Source: an uncultured Opitutia bacterium (GTDB lineage Bacteria > Verrucomicrobiota > Verrucomicrobiia > Opitutales > Opitutaceae). From it: DNA of 64,000 bases. Positions 17,187-26,586 of the stretch are shown here, piece after piece (the stretch's first letter is position 1; each line of letters starts with the position of its first letter). The translations under genes were made by a program, and so were the position numbers. Location: contig CAIMFY010000094.1 of NCBI GenBank assembly GCA_903840415.1, positions 62,001 through 126,000 of the forward strand, given 5' to 3'. The notes beneath the pieces are model-generated. The model did no database searches and was not told the DNA's origin. It was given only the letters and a program-made list of their open reading frames with translations.

Positions 17187-19178
17187 TTAGAAGGAATATT
17201 TCACGGTCGTGGAAACGTAGTCGCGATCGTAGAGAGGGTTAAAGTGGCCGGCGCCGAAGAAATTCACGTAGCGCAACTCGTAAGACCAGGCGTTGCGGAA
17301 GGTGAATTCGACCGAGGCGTTCACGCTGCGCCGATCCTTGATGAAGTTGCCGAGTGGGAGTGGGCTGTTGCCGTGGACATCGTGAGTGAACGCGATCGTC
17401 GGCGACATGTTCACATTCGGGATGATGTTATTGTAGTCGAGTCGGCCGAGGAGTTGGTAGCCACACGAAAACTTGTCGGCGAAGCCCTCGAAGCTGGTCG
17501 CGGGAACGGTGGGGAAGCCTGTGGCGACCATCGCAGCGGCGTTACCACCAGTGTTCGTGCCGGTGCCGTCGTAGCGCAGTGTGCTCTTGGAAGGCAGGTT
17601 GACCCAGAGTCCGCCAACTTCGCCGAGTAACGTGAACTGCTGCGCGCCGAGCATCGGGCCGAAGACTTTTGTGAGCGTAGTTTGCGCGGACCAGACATCA
17701 TGCCGGCGGTAGCCCGAGATTTCGGTGTTATATTGGCCGAGGTAGCTGCCGAGTTGGTTATTGGGTGGCGCGAAAGTGTTGGTGAGCGAAGAAAGTGTGG
17801 CGAACAGCAACTCCACGTCGTCGATTTGGAGCGGGACGCCGTGCTTATAGCCGACTTCGCCTTGCCAGGAGATACCAGTGTTGCCGATCGCGGTGTTGAA
17901 GCTTGCTCCTAACATATTGATGCCCTCGGGATATTCCGTGAAATACCGGCCGGTGGCGGCGGCGGTGAGCAGGCCAATCTTGCTCGCGCCGGCGACGATC
18001 GACTGAGCGCTGGGCAGGAATGGCGTGAGGCCCAGTGGTGTCAGCGCGCTGGCTGGCACCGCGCCGAAGGCGACGCCGAGGAGTGTGCTGATTGCTGTCG
18101 GCACCGAAGCGGCGGGCACGCCGTTCGCGATGAGTGCTGGCGCGAGGTTGGTCGTGGCCAGACTGCCCGCCGTCGCCTGCACGAACGCTGTGTCGATCGG
18201 TCCGGTAGGCGTGCGGGCGCTGATGACCGGCGAGCGGCTATTGTAGCGAGCGAAGTAGAAACCAAATTCGGTGTCATGCATTGACGGCGCGACGAGGTGG
18301 GCGGCGATGCCGTATTGATTGAGGTTGGAACCCACGCGGTCCGGACCGCGTGGGATGCCGCCGAGCGTGCCGTTGTCAGGGAGCGTGCCGAAGCCGAGAA
18401 AAACTTGGCTGCCTCCACGAGTAGCGAAATCGTTCGTCGAGAAATACGTGCCCGCCGGTTCAAGCTCGTTGCGGCGGAATTCCAGCAGCCAGAACGGCTC
18501 GATCGTGAGATTCTTCGTGAGGCCGATGGAGGCCTTGACCATGTTCACCGGCAGAAGCGCTTCCTTCAACTCGGAGCCGGGCGTGCGGAGTTTCGATAGA
18601 TCGACGGCATTAACGACGTTGATACCGTTCGGGATGAACGTGCTCTCGCCGAGGCTCAGCACCTGGCGGCCGATGCGGAGGTCGAACGGCATGTCCGCGC
18701 CGAGGCTAAATTTCCCGCGAACATACGCGTCGAGCAATTCGCCGCCGCGCACGACGCGGTCCTTCGCCGCTTGGGACAGAGGCGTGCGGAGAGTTTCACC
18801 CGCCTGGGGATCGGTAAACCAATAGCCGCGGACCAGCGCGCCAAAGTCGCCGTATTTAAGCTCGAGATCATGGGAACCCTTGAAGATTTGGGACACCCAG
18901 CCTTGAGCGTAGTTCAGGTTGCCGTCGTCGGAATTGACGGAATTGCTCAAGCCAGGGGTGCCATTAAAGGTATTTGCGATGCCGTAGTTGCCGGGCGAGG
19001 GATTGTTCAGGCGGTAGAGTCCACCCACCGATAACGTGGAGTCGAAGCTGCCTGTGAGCTCGCCGAAGGTGAATTGAAACGCGCGCGACGGCACGGCCGC
19101 CAGCAGCACACCGAGAGCGGCAATGAAGGTCGCGCGGCCAAAGCGGGCGGCGACAGTGGGAGACGGATGATCATTCAT
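17187..19178 (-). CDS. DUF1302 outer-membrane protein
   Basis: 663-residue predicted outer-membrane beta-barrel. After a signal peptide (about 33 residues, ending SRAF), the mature start FQFTFGELTGSFDSTLSVGG is typical of DUF1302, as are the alternating hydrophobic strands and the C-terminal aromatic end YVSTTVKYSF recognised by the BAM machinery. Start chosen at MNDHPS (19178); the frame is open to 19400 but crosses the uvrA promoter. It is the first gene of the envelope module and so sits closest to the promoter. Confidence 0.85.
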   Translation of the reverse strand: MNDHPSPTVAARFGRATFIAALGVLLAAVPSRAFQFTFGELTGSFDSTLSVGGLYRLNNPSPGNYGIANTFNGTPGLSNSVNSDDGNLNYAQGWVSQIFKGSHDLELKYGDFGALVRGYWFTDPQAGETLRTPLSQAAKDRVVRGGELLDAYVRGKFSLGADMPFDLRIGRQVLSLGESTFIPNGINVVNAVDLSKLRTPGSELKEALLPVNMVKASIGLTKNLTIEPFWLLEFRRNELEPAGTYFSTNDFATRGGSQVFLGFGTLPDNGTLGGIPRGPDRVGSNLNQYGIAAHLVAPSMHDTEFGFYFARYNSRSPVISARTPTGPIDTAFVQATAGSLATTNLAPALIANGVPAASVPTAISTLLGVAFGAVPASALTPLGLTPFLPSAQSIVAGASKIGLLTAAATGRYFTEYPEGINMLGASFNTAIGNTGISWQGEVGYKHGVPLQIDDVELLFATLSSLTNTFAPPNNQLGSYLGQYNTEISGYRRHDVWSAQTTLTKVFGPMLGAQQFTLLGEVGGLWVNLPSKSTLRYDGTGTNTGGNAAAMVATGFPTVPATSFEGFADKFSCGYQLLGRLDYNNIIPNVNMSPTIAFTHDVHGNSPLPLGNFIKDRRSVNASVEFTFRNAWSYELRYVNFFGAGHFNPLYDRDYVSTTVKYSF
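18331..18354. repeat. 24-bp perfect palindrome inside the DUF1302 gene
   Basis: CCCACGCGGTCC is followed at once by its exact reverse complement with no loop. It encodes part of a surface-loop-like stretch (IPRGPDRVGS). A perfect 24-mer is unlikely by chance and is a candidate protein-binding or cruciform site, or a recent sequence conversion. Confidence 0.7.
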
Positions 19179-19193
19179 GGGTATTAAACGTCG

Positions 19194-19213
19194 AAAAAAC
19201 CTCCGAACGGAGG
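19194..19213 (-). terminator. Terminator-like hairpin in the leader of the DUF1302 operon
   Basis: On the minus strand CCTCCGTTCGGAGG is followed by TTTTTT, ending 16 bases before the DUF1302 start codon. No leftward gene lies between it and the divergent uvrA start. It is therefore either an attenuator in the leader or a stop for antisense transcription coming from inside uvrA. Confidence 0.5.
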
Positions 19214-19265
19214 CCTGATTCATGGTTTGGAGCGAGGTCGAACCAACAACACGGGGTTTGTGTTG

Positions 19266-19331
19266 CGGCGACAAAATGGGGCTGCGGTGCGCGGTGCAAG
19301 TGCGAATATCTCGAGAATTCGGCGACAAAAT
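19266..19331. repeat. 12-bp direct repeat in the uvrA/DUF1302 divergent promoter region
   Basis: CGGCGACAAAAT occurs at 19266-19277 and again at 19320-19331, 54 bases apart, in the 208-base gap between the two divergent genes. The spacing is near five helical turns, so it could be a pair of binding sites. No known operator matches by eye. Confidence 0.4.
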
Positions 19332-19386
19332 CTGCGCATCGGGCTTTGACCCGCGCGGGATTTGCGCAAGGTTGCACGTTCGACTC

Positions 19387-22257
19387 ATGCAGGCCGCCAC
19401 TCACATCCACATCAAGGGCGCACGCGAGCACAACTTGAAGAACCTCGAGTTGCGGTTGCCGCGTGGAAAGCTGATCGTGATCACCGGGCCGAGCGGCTCG
19501 GGTAAATCGTCGCTGGCCTTCGACACGATTTATGCGGAGGGCTACCGCAAATACATGGAGAGCCTCTCGGCGCAGGCGCGGCAGGTGCTCGACCAGTTGA
19601 AACGACCCGACGTCGATTTCATCCACGGCCTTTCGCCGGTGTTGGCCATTGAGCAGCGCACCGGGCAGGGCGGCCCGCGCAGCACCATCGCGACCGCGAC
19701 CGAGATCGCCGACTACGCGCAGCTCCTCTGGGCGCTGGTCGGCGAGCAGCGCTGCCCGAAGGACGGCGGCCGCGTCGTCCAGCGCTCGCTCGACGACAAT
19801 GTGCAGCGCGTGCTCACCGAGTGCGCCGGCGAGCGCGTGATGCTGCTCGCGCCGTTCATGCGCGCGAAGCCGAGCGTGCTGCGCGAGGAACTGCCGCGCC
19901 TGCGCCAGCGGGGCTTCCAGCGCGTGCGGCTCGACGGCGAGATCAAGAATCTCGACGAGCCCAAGCTGCTCCCGTCCGGCGCCGGCTCGAAAGAAATCAA
20001 CGTCGAGCTGGTCTTGGATCGGCTGGTCGCAGTGGCAGACCAGCGCTCACGTCTGGCCGACTCGCTCGAGTTGGCCTTCCGCGAGGGCAAGGATCGCGCT
20101 GTCGTGCTCGCCCAGAGAAACGCGGAGGCGCCGTGGCGCGAGCTGCCGCTGTCGCAGTCGCTCGCCTGCGAGGTGTGCGGCGACGTGTTCGAAAAACTGA
20201 GTGCAAGGCATTTTTCGTTTTCGCACCGGGAGGGCGCGTGCCCAACGTGCGACGGCCTCGGCCGCAAACTGCGCTTCGCCTCTGAACTCATCGTGGCCGA
20301 TCCGGAGAAGAGCGTGCGCGAGGGTGCGCTCAAACCGTGGCGCATCGGCGGAAAAAATCTCATCATCAAGCACAACGCGCTCCTGAAGCAGTTAGCCGAG
20401 CAATTGCCGTTCGACGCCGACGTGCCATGGAAGAAACTCCCAGAGGAGACGCGTCATGCGATTCTGTTCGGGGCGGGGGAGCGCGAGTTCGCCTTCAAGC
20501 TGCGCCGCATGCGCGAGGCGAAGGCGCAGCCGTTTCCGGGTGTGGTCGCGGATCTCGAGCAGAGCTGGCGGCACACCGACAGCGAGGGGTTTCGCGCGCG
20601 GCTCACGACCTACATGGTGGCTGGCGATTGCCCGGAGTGCCACGGCTCGCGCCTCAACGCCCGCAGTGGTGCGGTGCGCGTGAGCGGGAAAACATTTCCC
20701 GAGTTTATGGCGCTCGACATCGGTGCGGCGCACGGCGTCGCGGGCGAACTGGTTGCTGCGCACGCGTCGAACGAGGCCGCCAACGATGTCGTCGCCGGCA
20801 TTGAGCAGCGGCTGCATTTTCTGCTCGAGACCGGGCTCGGCTACCTGACGCTCGACCGCGATTACGCCACGCTCTCTGGCGGCGAAGCGCAACGCGTGCG
20901 GCTCGCGACGCAGCTCGGCATGGGACTCGTCGGCGTCATCTACGTGCTCGACGAACCGAGCATCGGATTGCATCCGCACGACAACCAAAAGCTCCTTGAT
21001 ACGCTCGTCGCGCTCCGCGACCGCGGCAACACCGTCATTGTCGTCGAGCACGATGAGGACACGCTGCGCCTCGCCGACGAACTCATCGAGCTCGGCCCCG
21101 AAGCTGGCGTCGAGGGCGGACAGCTTTTGTTTCAAGGCACGCCAGTCGACTGCGCGAAGTTGCCACCGAAGTTGTCACGCACTGGCGGTTACCTGGCGCG
21201 AAAACTTTCGGTTGTCCGCGACGCGAAACAGAAAGCGCCCGACGGCGCCTGGCTTACTGTCCGCGAGGCTCGGGCGAACAACCTGCGCGGTATCGAAGCG
21301 AAATTTCCCATCGGTCTGCTGACGTGCGTCACCGGCGTCAGCGGCTCCGGCAAAAGCACGCTCGTCAACGATGTGCTCGCCGCCGCCGCCGCGCGCAAAC
21401 TCAACGGCGCCAAAACCATTCCCGGCAAACACCGCCACATCGAGAATCTCGATTTCTTCGAGAAGCTCGTCGAGGTTGACCAGCAACCGATCGGTCGCAG
21501 TCCACGCTCGAATCCGGCGACCTACGTCGATCTGCTCACACTGCTGCGCGATCTCTACGCGTCGGTGCCACTCGCGAAGGTGCGCGGCTACAAGGCGAGC
21601 CGGTTTTCGTTCAACGTCCGCGGCGGCCGCTGCGAACGCTGCCAGGGCGACGGCGCCATCAAGCTCGACATGCAGTTCATGGCCGACGCTTATGCGCCGT
21701 GCCCAAGCTGCGGGGGTCGGCGCTTCAATCGCGAGACGCTCGAGATTCTTTTCCACGGCAAATCGATCGCCGATGTGCTGGATATGACGGTGCGCGAAGC
21801 GATCGCGCTGTTTCGCAACCTGCCGCGCGTGATCGATAAACTCGCCACGCTCGACGCCGTCGGCCTCGGCTACCTCACGCTCGGCCAGTCGTCGACGACG
21901 CTATCCGGCGGCGAAGCGCAGCGCCTCAAACTTTCGCTTGAGCTCAGCAAACGCCAGCAGGGCTCGACGCTCTACATCCTCGACGAACCGACCACCGGCC
22001 TGCACTGGACCGACATCCAGAAGCTGATGGACCTGCTCTTCAAACTGCGCGACCAAGGCAACACCGTGATCGTGATCGAGCACAACCTCGACGTGATCAA
22101 TCTCGCCGACTGGCTGATCGACCTAGGCCCCGGCGGCGGCCGCGACGGCGGCGATTTAATCTACGCCGGCCCGCGCAACGAAATCGAAGCGTGCGAGCGC
22201 TCGCTCACCGGCGCGGCGCTGAAGCGGTGGAGTTCAGTGGCGGAACAACGCATTTGA
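19387..22257 (+). CDS. uvrA: Excinuclease ABC subunit UvrA
   Basis: Damage-recognising ATPase of nucleotide excision repair, 956 residues (usual 940-960). Two ABC units are visible: Walker [10 protein letters not shown] near residue 35 and GVSGSGKST near 650, signatures LSGGEAQRV near 496 and LSGGEAQRL near 839. Two zinc modules are present (CEVC...CPTC near 261; CERC...CPSC near 750). The region corresponding to the UvrB-binding domain (about 130-250) is present. Start set at [11 protein letters not shown] (19387); the open frame to 19222 lies in the promoter. Its end overlaps the convergent kinase by 24 bases. Confidence 0.94.
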   Translation: MQAATHIHIKGAREHNLKNLELRLPRGKLIVITGPSGSGKSSLAFDTIYAEGYRKYMESLSAQARQVLDQLKRPDVDFIHGLSPVLAIEQRTGQGGPRSTIATATEIADYAQLLWALVGEQRCPKDGGRVVQRSLDDNVQRVLTECAGERVMLLAPFMRAKPSVLREELPRLRQRGFQRVRLDGEIKNLDEPKLLPSGAGSKEINVELVLDRLVAVADQRSRLADSLELAFREGKDRAVVLAQRNAEAPWRELPLSQSLACEVCGDVFEKLSARHFSFSHREGACPTCDGLGRKLRFASELIVADPEKSVREGALKPWRIGGKNLIIKHNALLKQLAEQLPFDADVPWKKLPEETRHAILFGAGEREFAFKLRRMREAKAQPFPGVVADLEQSWRHTDSEGFRARLTTYMVAGDCPECHGSRLNARSGAVRVSGKTFPEFMALDIGAAHGVAGELVAAHASNEAANDVVAGIEQRLHFLLETGLGYLTLDRDYATLSGGEAQRVRLATQLGMGLVGVIYVLDEPSIGLHPHDNQKLLDTLVALRDRGNTVIVVEHDEDTLRLADELIELGPEAGVEGGQLLFQGTPVDCAKLPPKLSRTGGYLARKLSVVRDAKQKAPDGAWLTVREARANNLRGIEAKFPIGLLTCVTGVSGSGKSTLVNDVLAAAAARKLNGAKTIPGKHRHIENLDFFEKLVEVDQQPIGRSPRSNPATYVDLLTLLRDLYASVPLAKVRGYKASRFSFNVRGGRCERCQGDGAIKLDMQFMADAYAPCPSCGGRRFNRETLEILFHGKSIADVLDMTVREAIALFRNLPRVIDKLATLDAVGLGYLTLGQSSTTLSGGEAQRLKLSLELSKRQQGSTLYILDEPTTGLHWTDIQKLMDLLFKLRDQGNTVIVIEHNLDVINLADWLIDLGPGGGRDGGDLIYAGPRNEIEACERSLTGAALKRWSSVAEQRI

Positions 22258-23691
22258 GTTTTTTGCCACGCCAGAGTTTTTCACCGGCGAGGTCGTCGGC
22301 AGCAGCAACTCAATGGTGGCGCCGGCGCCGGGGCTGCTGATGGCTTGGATTGCGCCGTCGTGGCGGCGCACGGCGTCGCGGGCCATCGCCAGACCGAGAC
22401 CAGTGCCCCGCGAACCCTTGGTCGTGAAAAACGGTTCGAAAATCCGATCAAGCAACGCCGGATCAATGCCGGGCCCGTTATCGCGCACGCGGAGGCAGGC
22501 GCAGGGAACGCCGGCGAGCTGGGTCGCGGCGGGATTGAGTGCGCGCCCATCGGGCACCCATTCGCAGCTCAGGGTAATCACGCCATCGGGCCGACCGGCG
22601 ACGGCGTCGCGCGCGTTCTGAAACAAGTTGATGATGACTTGCTGGAGAACGGCATCGTTGGCTGCGACCCAGAGTTCCCGGGTCGGGAGAATCAAGGTCA
22701 CCTGCACACCCTCGGGAATTATGGGGCGCGTCACAGGAAACACAATTTCAAGCCATTGGCGCACCTCGAGTGGCACGCGTTCTGAAGTGGCAATGCCGCG
22801 CCGAGCATAGTCGTTCAGCTCGCGCACGGAGCTGGCGGCGCCGTGAACCAAGTGTTGCAGTTTGGCGAGATCCGCATGCACCGCGTCCGTTTGCGAGCTG
22901 GTGCGCCGCGACGTCAGCTCCAACTGTATGGTCAGAAGCGTGAGCGTGTTGTTGAAATCGTGCGCGATTCCGCCGGCGAACGTGCCGAGCGTCTCCAGCC
23001 GCTCCGCTTGGCGGATGCGTTCCTCAAGTTCAATCTGTCGAGTCAAGTCGTGCTGCACGCCAACGAAGTGCGTGATGACGCCGCGTTCGTTGGTGACGGG
23101 CGCGATGGTCAGCAACGCGGGATAAAAGGTGCCATCTTTGCGCCGGTCGACGATGCTGCCCGACCATACGCGACCCGAGGTGATCGTGGCCCACACGGCG
23201 CGGTAATGGTTTTGGTTTTGCGCGCCGCTCTTGAGCACTGAGGGACTTTTGCCGCGCACTTCGTCAAGCGTGTAGCCGGTGAACCGGGTGAACGCAGGGT
23301 TGGCGAATTCGATGCGACCGGCCACATCCGTGATGAGCACGGCCTCGCCGGCCTGCTCCACGGCACTCGCCAACCGCCGTGCACTCAGTGTCAAGTCCAA
23401 GGACCGCGAGAGATGCCATTGGACCACGCCGCCGAGCAGCACGAACAGCAGCGCGATACAGCTGCGCATCCACATTTCGTTGGCGCCACCGTGGGCGAAC
23501 TCGTGCGCGAAATTTCCCGAGTGAAATACGAAGGTATGCAGCCCCGTCTCGACGAGCCAATAGGCCGCGCCGACGATGACGCCAACAAGGGCGGCCGGCC
23601 CAAAAACGAAGGCCATGGGGGTGCCAACGCGGCGGTAGGCTCCGTTCCCGGTGCGGCTGGAGAAATCGAGATGTTGGGGGAGAATGTTCAC
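22234..23691 (-). CDS. PAS-domain sensor histidine kinase, membrane-bound
   Basis: 485 residues from a GTG start. Two membrane helices (about 26-48 and 73-95) enclose a short external loop rich in His, Phe and Glu. Then come a PAS domain (about 110-225, [28 protein letters not shown]), a dimerisation motif near residue 242 ([13 protein letters not shown], the NtrB-like group) and a HATPase with DNGPGIDP and [11 protein letters not shown]. No receiver gene is adjacent, so the partner is unknown. The end overlaps uvrA tail-to-tail by 24 bases. ATG 23616 is an alternative start. Confidence 0.85.
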   Translation of the reverse strand: MNILPQHLDFSSRTGNGAYRRVGTPMAFVFGPAALVGVIVGAAYWLVETGLHTFVFHSGNFAHEFAHGGANEMWMRSCIALLFVLLGGVVQWHLSRSLDLTLSARRLASAVEQAGEAVLITDVAGRIEFANPAFTRFTGYTLDEVRGKSPSVLKSGAQNQNHYRAVWATITSGRVWSGSIVDRRKDGTFYPALLTIAPVTNERGVITHFVGVQHDLTRQIELEERIRQAERLETLGTFAGGIAHDFNNTLTLLTIQLELTSRRTSSQTDAVHADLAKLQHLVHGAASSVRELNDYARRGIATSERVPLEVRQWLEIVFPVTRPIIPEGVQVTLILPTRELWVAANDAVLQQVIINLFQNARDAVAGRPDGVITLSCEWVPDGRALNPAATQLAGVPCACLRVRDNGPGIDPALLDRIFEPFFTTKGSRGTGLGLAMARDAVRRHDGAIQAISSPGAGATIELLLPTTSPVKNSGVAKNSNALFRH

Positions 23692-23870
23692 GTCGTGAAA
23701 CGTTGCGACCTTGCGAGGGTTCGAGCCGATTTCGGCTTACTTCACATTTTAGACGATTGCCGCGCTGGAGCAAGTCGCACGCCTGCGCATTTCTTGTTGC
23801 TCTTCTTCGACTTGTACCGCCAAACGCGGTGCAGGTGAACCCCTGACGCCTTCAATGGCGGAAGGGTCGT

Positions 23871-24212
23871 CTATCTATTTTTTACCCGCAACGTCTCGCC
23901 AAGGTCTTCGACTTCGAAGATGCGCTGGCGGGTGAGCGGTGAATTGTTCGGCGCGTGCAGAGTAATCATGGGTTGGCCGTCGAAACGGTGGACGAGCATC
24001 GCGTGGCCGCCACCAACATAGATCGGCTCGGATTGTTGCTCCCACGGACCGGCGAGATTACCGGATGTCGAACGCGCCACACCAGTCGTGTAGCCGCCGG
24101 CACCGCTGCCCGTCCACACCATGAGGAGTTGATCGGTTTTGCTGCGGTAAACGATAGGTGCCATTGGTGACGTGGCAGCCGTATTGATCAGATTTTTTGA
24201 TCCAGGCATGTC
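23871..24212 (-). pseudogene. Truncated copy of the GH43 gene (3' fragment)
   Basis: About 340 bases closely matching the 3' end of the GH43 gene at 25447-26457, offset by about 1,576 bases. The product still reads MVWTGSGAGGYTTGVARSTSG and ends LGETLRVKNR, against LGETLRVKQR in the intact gene. The first two thirds of the gene are absent, and one extra base near 24149 shifts the frame upstream of that point relative to the intact copy. The similarity stops abruptly near 24210, where an unrelated sequence begins. It is a dead duplicate, not a functional hydrolase. Confidence 0.85.
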
Positions 24213-24286
24213 GGGGAGTAGGCGTGCAATCGCATGTCCTCGCCGTTGTCCTCGACAGAGTAGATGTGCGCACTAAGGTCGGGGCG

Positions 24287-24628
24287 ATGAATTCGGCGAC
24301 ATTGGCGCAATGCCTCCGAATTTTGCGCTGCCCACTTACTCATTCGGAACTATCGATTCTGACGGATGAAGAAGTGGCGGCGGCGAACCGGGCGCTTGCG
24401 TCGCACGCGAAGTCACATCGCGACGGAACTGCCGTGCCCAATCCGCTCGTCGCCGCAATTGGAACGTGTGATCGCTCCCGCCTCTACCGCGTCGACAATG
24501 CTATCGTCTGTTTGCTGGCCGACCTTGCGATCGTCGATGCGGCTACGGCGAAAGTCGTCCGCAACGGCGGAGGAGAAGCGTGTGGTCCAATCATTCTACG
24601 ACGAGTATGGCTGGGTGAAAGCCGGTGA
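24287..24628 (+). CDS. Trm112-like small domain protein (possibly the N-terminal part of the next gene)
   Basis: 113 residues. The first 85 resemble the UPF0434/Trm112 domain: LRCPLTHSELSILT, then AANRALA, RDGTAVPNPL and LYRVDNAIVCLLADLAI. Trm112-type domains activate or accompany SAM methyltransferases. The frame ends 47 bases inside the methyltransferase gene, and its last 25 residues look like out-of-frame reading. It is thus either a separate subunit coupled to the methyltransferase or the front part of a fused protein broken by a frameshift near 24545-24580. Confidence 0.65.
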   Translation: MNSATLAQCLRILRCPLTHSELSILTDEEVAAANRALASHAKSHRDGTAVPNPLVAAIGTCDRSRLYRVDNAIVCLLADLAIVDAATAKVVRNGGGEACGPIILRRVWLGESR

Positions 24629-25406
24629 CGGACTGTTCAACGACACCGCGCAGTTTACCGGCACGCGCTCGTTTGCGCGCGACTATCAGCGTTATTGCAA
24701 CGAGCGTATTGGACGTGAGCTGCGGGGTGGCAAATATTTGCTCGATGTGGCGTCGGGCGCGATTCCGCACGCCGAGTATCTGAATTTTTCGCGGCACTAC
24801 CAGGTGCGCATTTGCGTGGACTTCTCGGTCCGCGCCCTGCGCGAGGCGCGCGCGAAACTCGGCGAGGCAGGGCTCTACCTACTTGGCGACATCACGAACC
24901 TGCCGCTCGCCTCGGGCGTGATCGATGATGTCATTTCGCTACACACCATTTATCACGTGCCCCGCACCGAGCAGACAGCAGCGATGGACGAAGTCGTGCG
25001 GGTGACGAAACCGGGTGGACGCGCGGTGGTCGTTTACGTTTGGGCGAACTCGGCCGCAATGAACTTCGCCTTCGGGCTGCGGCGCGAGTTGGGTCGCATC
25101 CGGCACGCGCTCCGAACGAAAGGCGGCTCCGTCACGTCGGGCAAACCTGCCGATTCCACGGTCCCGCCGCTTTATTTTTCGCCGCAAAACCACGACTGGT
25201 TTGCGCGTGACATCGCTGCGCGGCACCCGGCAAGACTCAAGGTCTGGAGCGCCGAGAGCATGATGTTCCAGACACGGTTTTTCGGCGACCGCGGTTTCGG
25301 CCGGTTGACTCTCACGATCGTAAAATGGCTGGAGAATCGCTTCCCACGGTTGGCCGGACGCTATGGGCAATATCCGATGTTCGTAATCGAAAAACCGGTT
25401 GCCTGA
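24582..25406 (+). CDS. SAM-dependent methyltransferase (class I)
   Basis: 274 residues from GTG 24582, which is preceded by AGGAG with 6 bases of spacing. The Rossmann core is visible: motif I YLLDVASGAIPHAEYL, motif II RICVDFSVRALREAR, LGDITNLPLASGVIDDVISLHTIYHV (the usual acidic loop) and TKPGGRAVVVYVW. The frame is open further upstream to 24366, but that part is out-of-frame reading of the Trm112-like gene. Substrate unknown. It lies between an intact GH43 gene and a broken GH43 copy. Confidence 0.75.
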   Translation: MVQSFYDEYGWVKAGDGLFNDTAQFTGTRSFARDYQRYCNERIGRELRGGKYLLDVASGAIPHAEYLNFSRHYQVRICVDFSVRALREARAKLGEAGLYLLGDITNLPLASGVIDDVISLHTIYHVPRTEQTAAMDEVVRVTKPGGRAVVVYVWANSAAMNFAFGLRRELGRIRHALRTKGGSVTSGKPADSTVPPLYFSPQNHDWFARDIAARHPARLKVWSAESMMFQTRFFGDRGFGRLTLTIVKWLENRFPRLAGRYGQYPMFVIEKPVA

Positions 25407-25446
25407 CAGGGTCGCGTTGAGTCACTCGGCATTCCGGCTGGGCAGG

Positions 25447-26457
25447 CTAGCGTTGTTTCACGCGCAGCGTCTCACCAAGGTCATCGACTTCGAAGATGCG
25501 CTGGCGGGTGAGCAGCGAATTGTTCGGTGCGTGCAGTGTGATCATGAGTTGGCCGTCGAAGCGGTGGAAGAGCATCGCGTGGCCGCCACCGACATAGATC
25601 GGCTCGGCTTGTTGCTCCCACGGGCCGGCGAGTTTGCCGGATGTCGAACGCGCCACTCCAGTCGTGTAGCCGCCCGCGCCACCGCTCGTCCACACCATGA
25701 GCAGTTGATCGGTTTTGCTGCGGTAAAGATACGGACCATCGGTGACGTGGCAGCCGTATTGATCGGACTTTTTGCTCCAGGCGGCGTCGCTGCCGTGGAA
25801 GAGCCGCACAGGTTCGCCGTCGGTGGCGGAGAGGTCGTGCTTGAGTTTCACCATTTCGACGGTGCCGTCCTTGATCTGCACCCATTCGTGGCAGAATACC
25901 ATGGAGGGCACGCCGTCCTCAACCCAGAGCGTGCCGTCGAGCGTCATCATGTCAGTCGGCAGAGTGGAGCGATTTTCGAAAGGCAGAAACGGGCCAGTGA
26001 TCGAGTCGCTCCAGAGGACTTGCGAGCCGCGTTTCACTCGCGGGAGCCAGTTGCGCCACTGCTCGGGAAATTCGTGGTCGGAGTCGAAGGTAAGGAAGAG
26101 ATAATATTTTCCGCGGTAGGCGTGGATCTCCGGCGCCCAGATGCCGCGGTTCGACCACCAGTTTTCGGGGACTTCAAAAATCACGCGCGGGCCGTCCCAC
26201 GTTTCGAGATCCTTGCTGGTGTATTGGACGACGGTGGCGCGGCCGTTGGGGCCGCGCCGGCCGGCGCTGACGAGGAAGTAAGTCTTGGTCGCAGCGTCGG
26301 GGAGAATGCACGAATCGCGCAGGCGGATGTCGGCGAGTTTGCTGGGGCCGGGTGGTTGCGGTGCGCCGACGGGCGCGGCCGAAGTTTGCCCAAAGGAGGG
26401 AGATGCGAATACGACGCTCAGAACGATGGCGCACAACAGACGGGAATGAGAAGGCAT
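25447..26457 (-). CDS. Glycoside hydrolase family 43-like protein, exported
   Basis: 336 residues with a signal peptide (MPSHSRLLCAIVLSVVFASPSFGQ). Five-bladed propeller features of GH43 are visible: LRDSCILPD with the candidate base Asp, NRGIWAPEIHAYRGKYYLFLTF, LDGTLWVEDGVPSMVFCHEW with the candidate acid Glu, and GCHVTDGPYLYRSKTDQLLMVW. The family mostly hydrolyses arabinose- or xylose-containing glycans. An open frame upstream to 26604 is ignored because the signal peptide starts at 26457. Divergent from the secreted protein at 26587. Confidence 0.85.
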   Translation of the reverse strand: MPSHSRLLCAIVLSVVFASPSFGQTSAAPVGAPQPPGPSKLADIRLRDSCILPDAATKTYFLVSAGRRGPNGRATVVQYTSKDLETWDGPRVIFEVPENWWSNRGIWAPEIHAYRGKYYLFLTFDSDHEFPEQWRNWLPRVKRGSQVLWSDSITGPFLPFENRSTLPTDMMTLDGTLWVEDGVPSMVFCHEWVQIKDGTVEMVKLKHDLSATDGEPVRLFHGSDAAWSKKSDQYGCHVTDGPYLYRSKTDQLLMVWTSGGAGGYTTGVARSTSGKLAGPWEQQAEPIYVGGGHAMLFHRFDGQLMITLHAPNNSLLTRQRIFEVDDLGETLRVKQR

Positions 26458-26586
26458 GGGCAACGCGGGGTTGGCGCAGACGAAACCGATCGGCACGAGC
26501 GCGATCGAGCGCGCACGCTTCTGACCGTCAATCGCCTGAAGTCTCGTCTTTCGGGCGACGAACGGCGAAAAGGAGTGTTCCCCATC

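Noticed and set aside
19304-19320. Palindrome-like GAATATCTCGAGAATTC upstream of uvrA as an SOS box
   Set aside because: Only the central TCTCGAGA is symmetric; the outer bases are off register, and no LexA site of this phylum is known to me.
23701-23740. tRNA-like GGTTCGAGCC stretch
   Set aside because: The flanking bases do not form a T-stem and no acceptor or anticodon arm can be drawn.
25399-26586. Long upstream extension of the secreted protein at 26587
   Set aside because: It runs antisense through the GH43 gene and lacks family features; the signal peptide starts at 26587.
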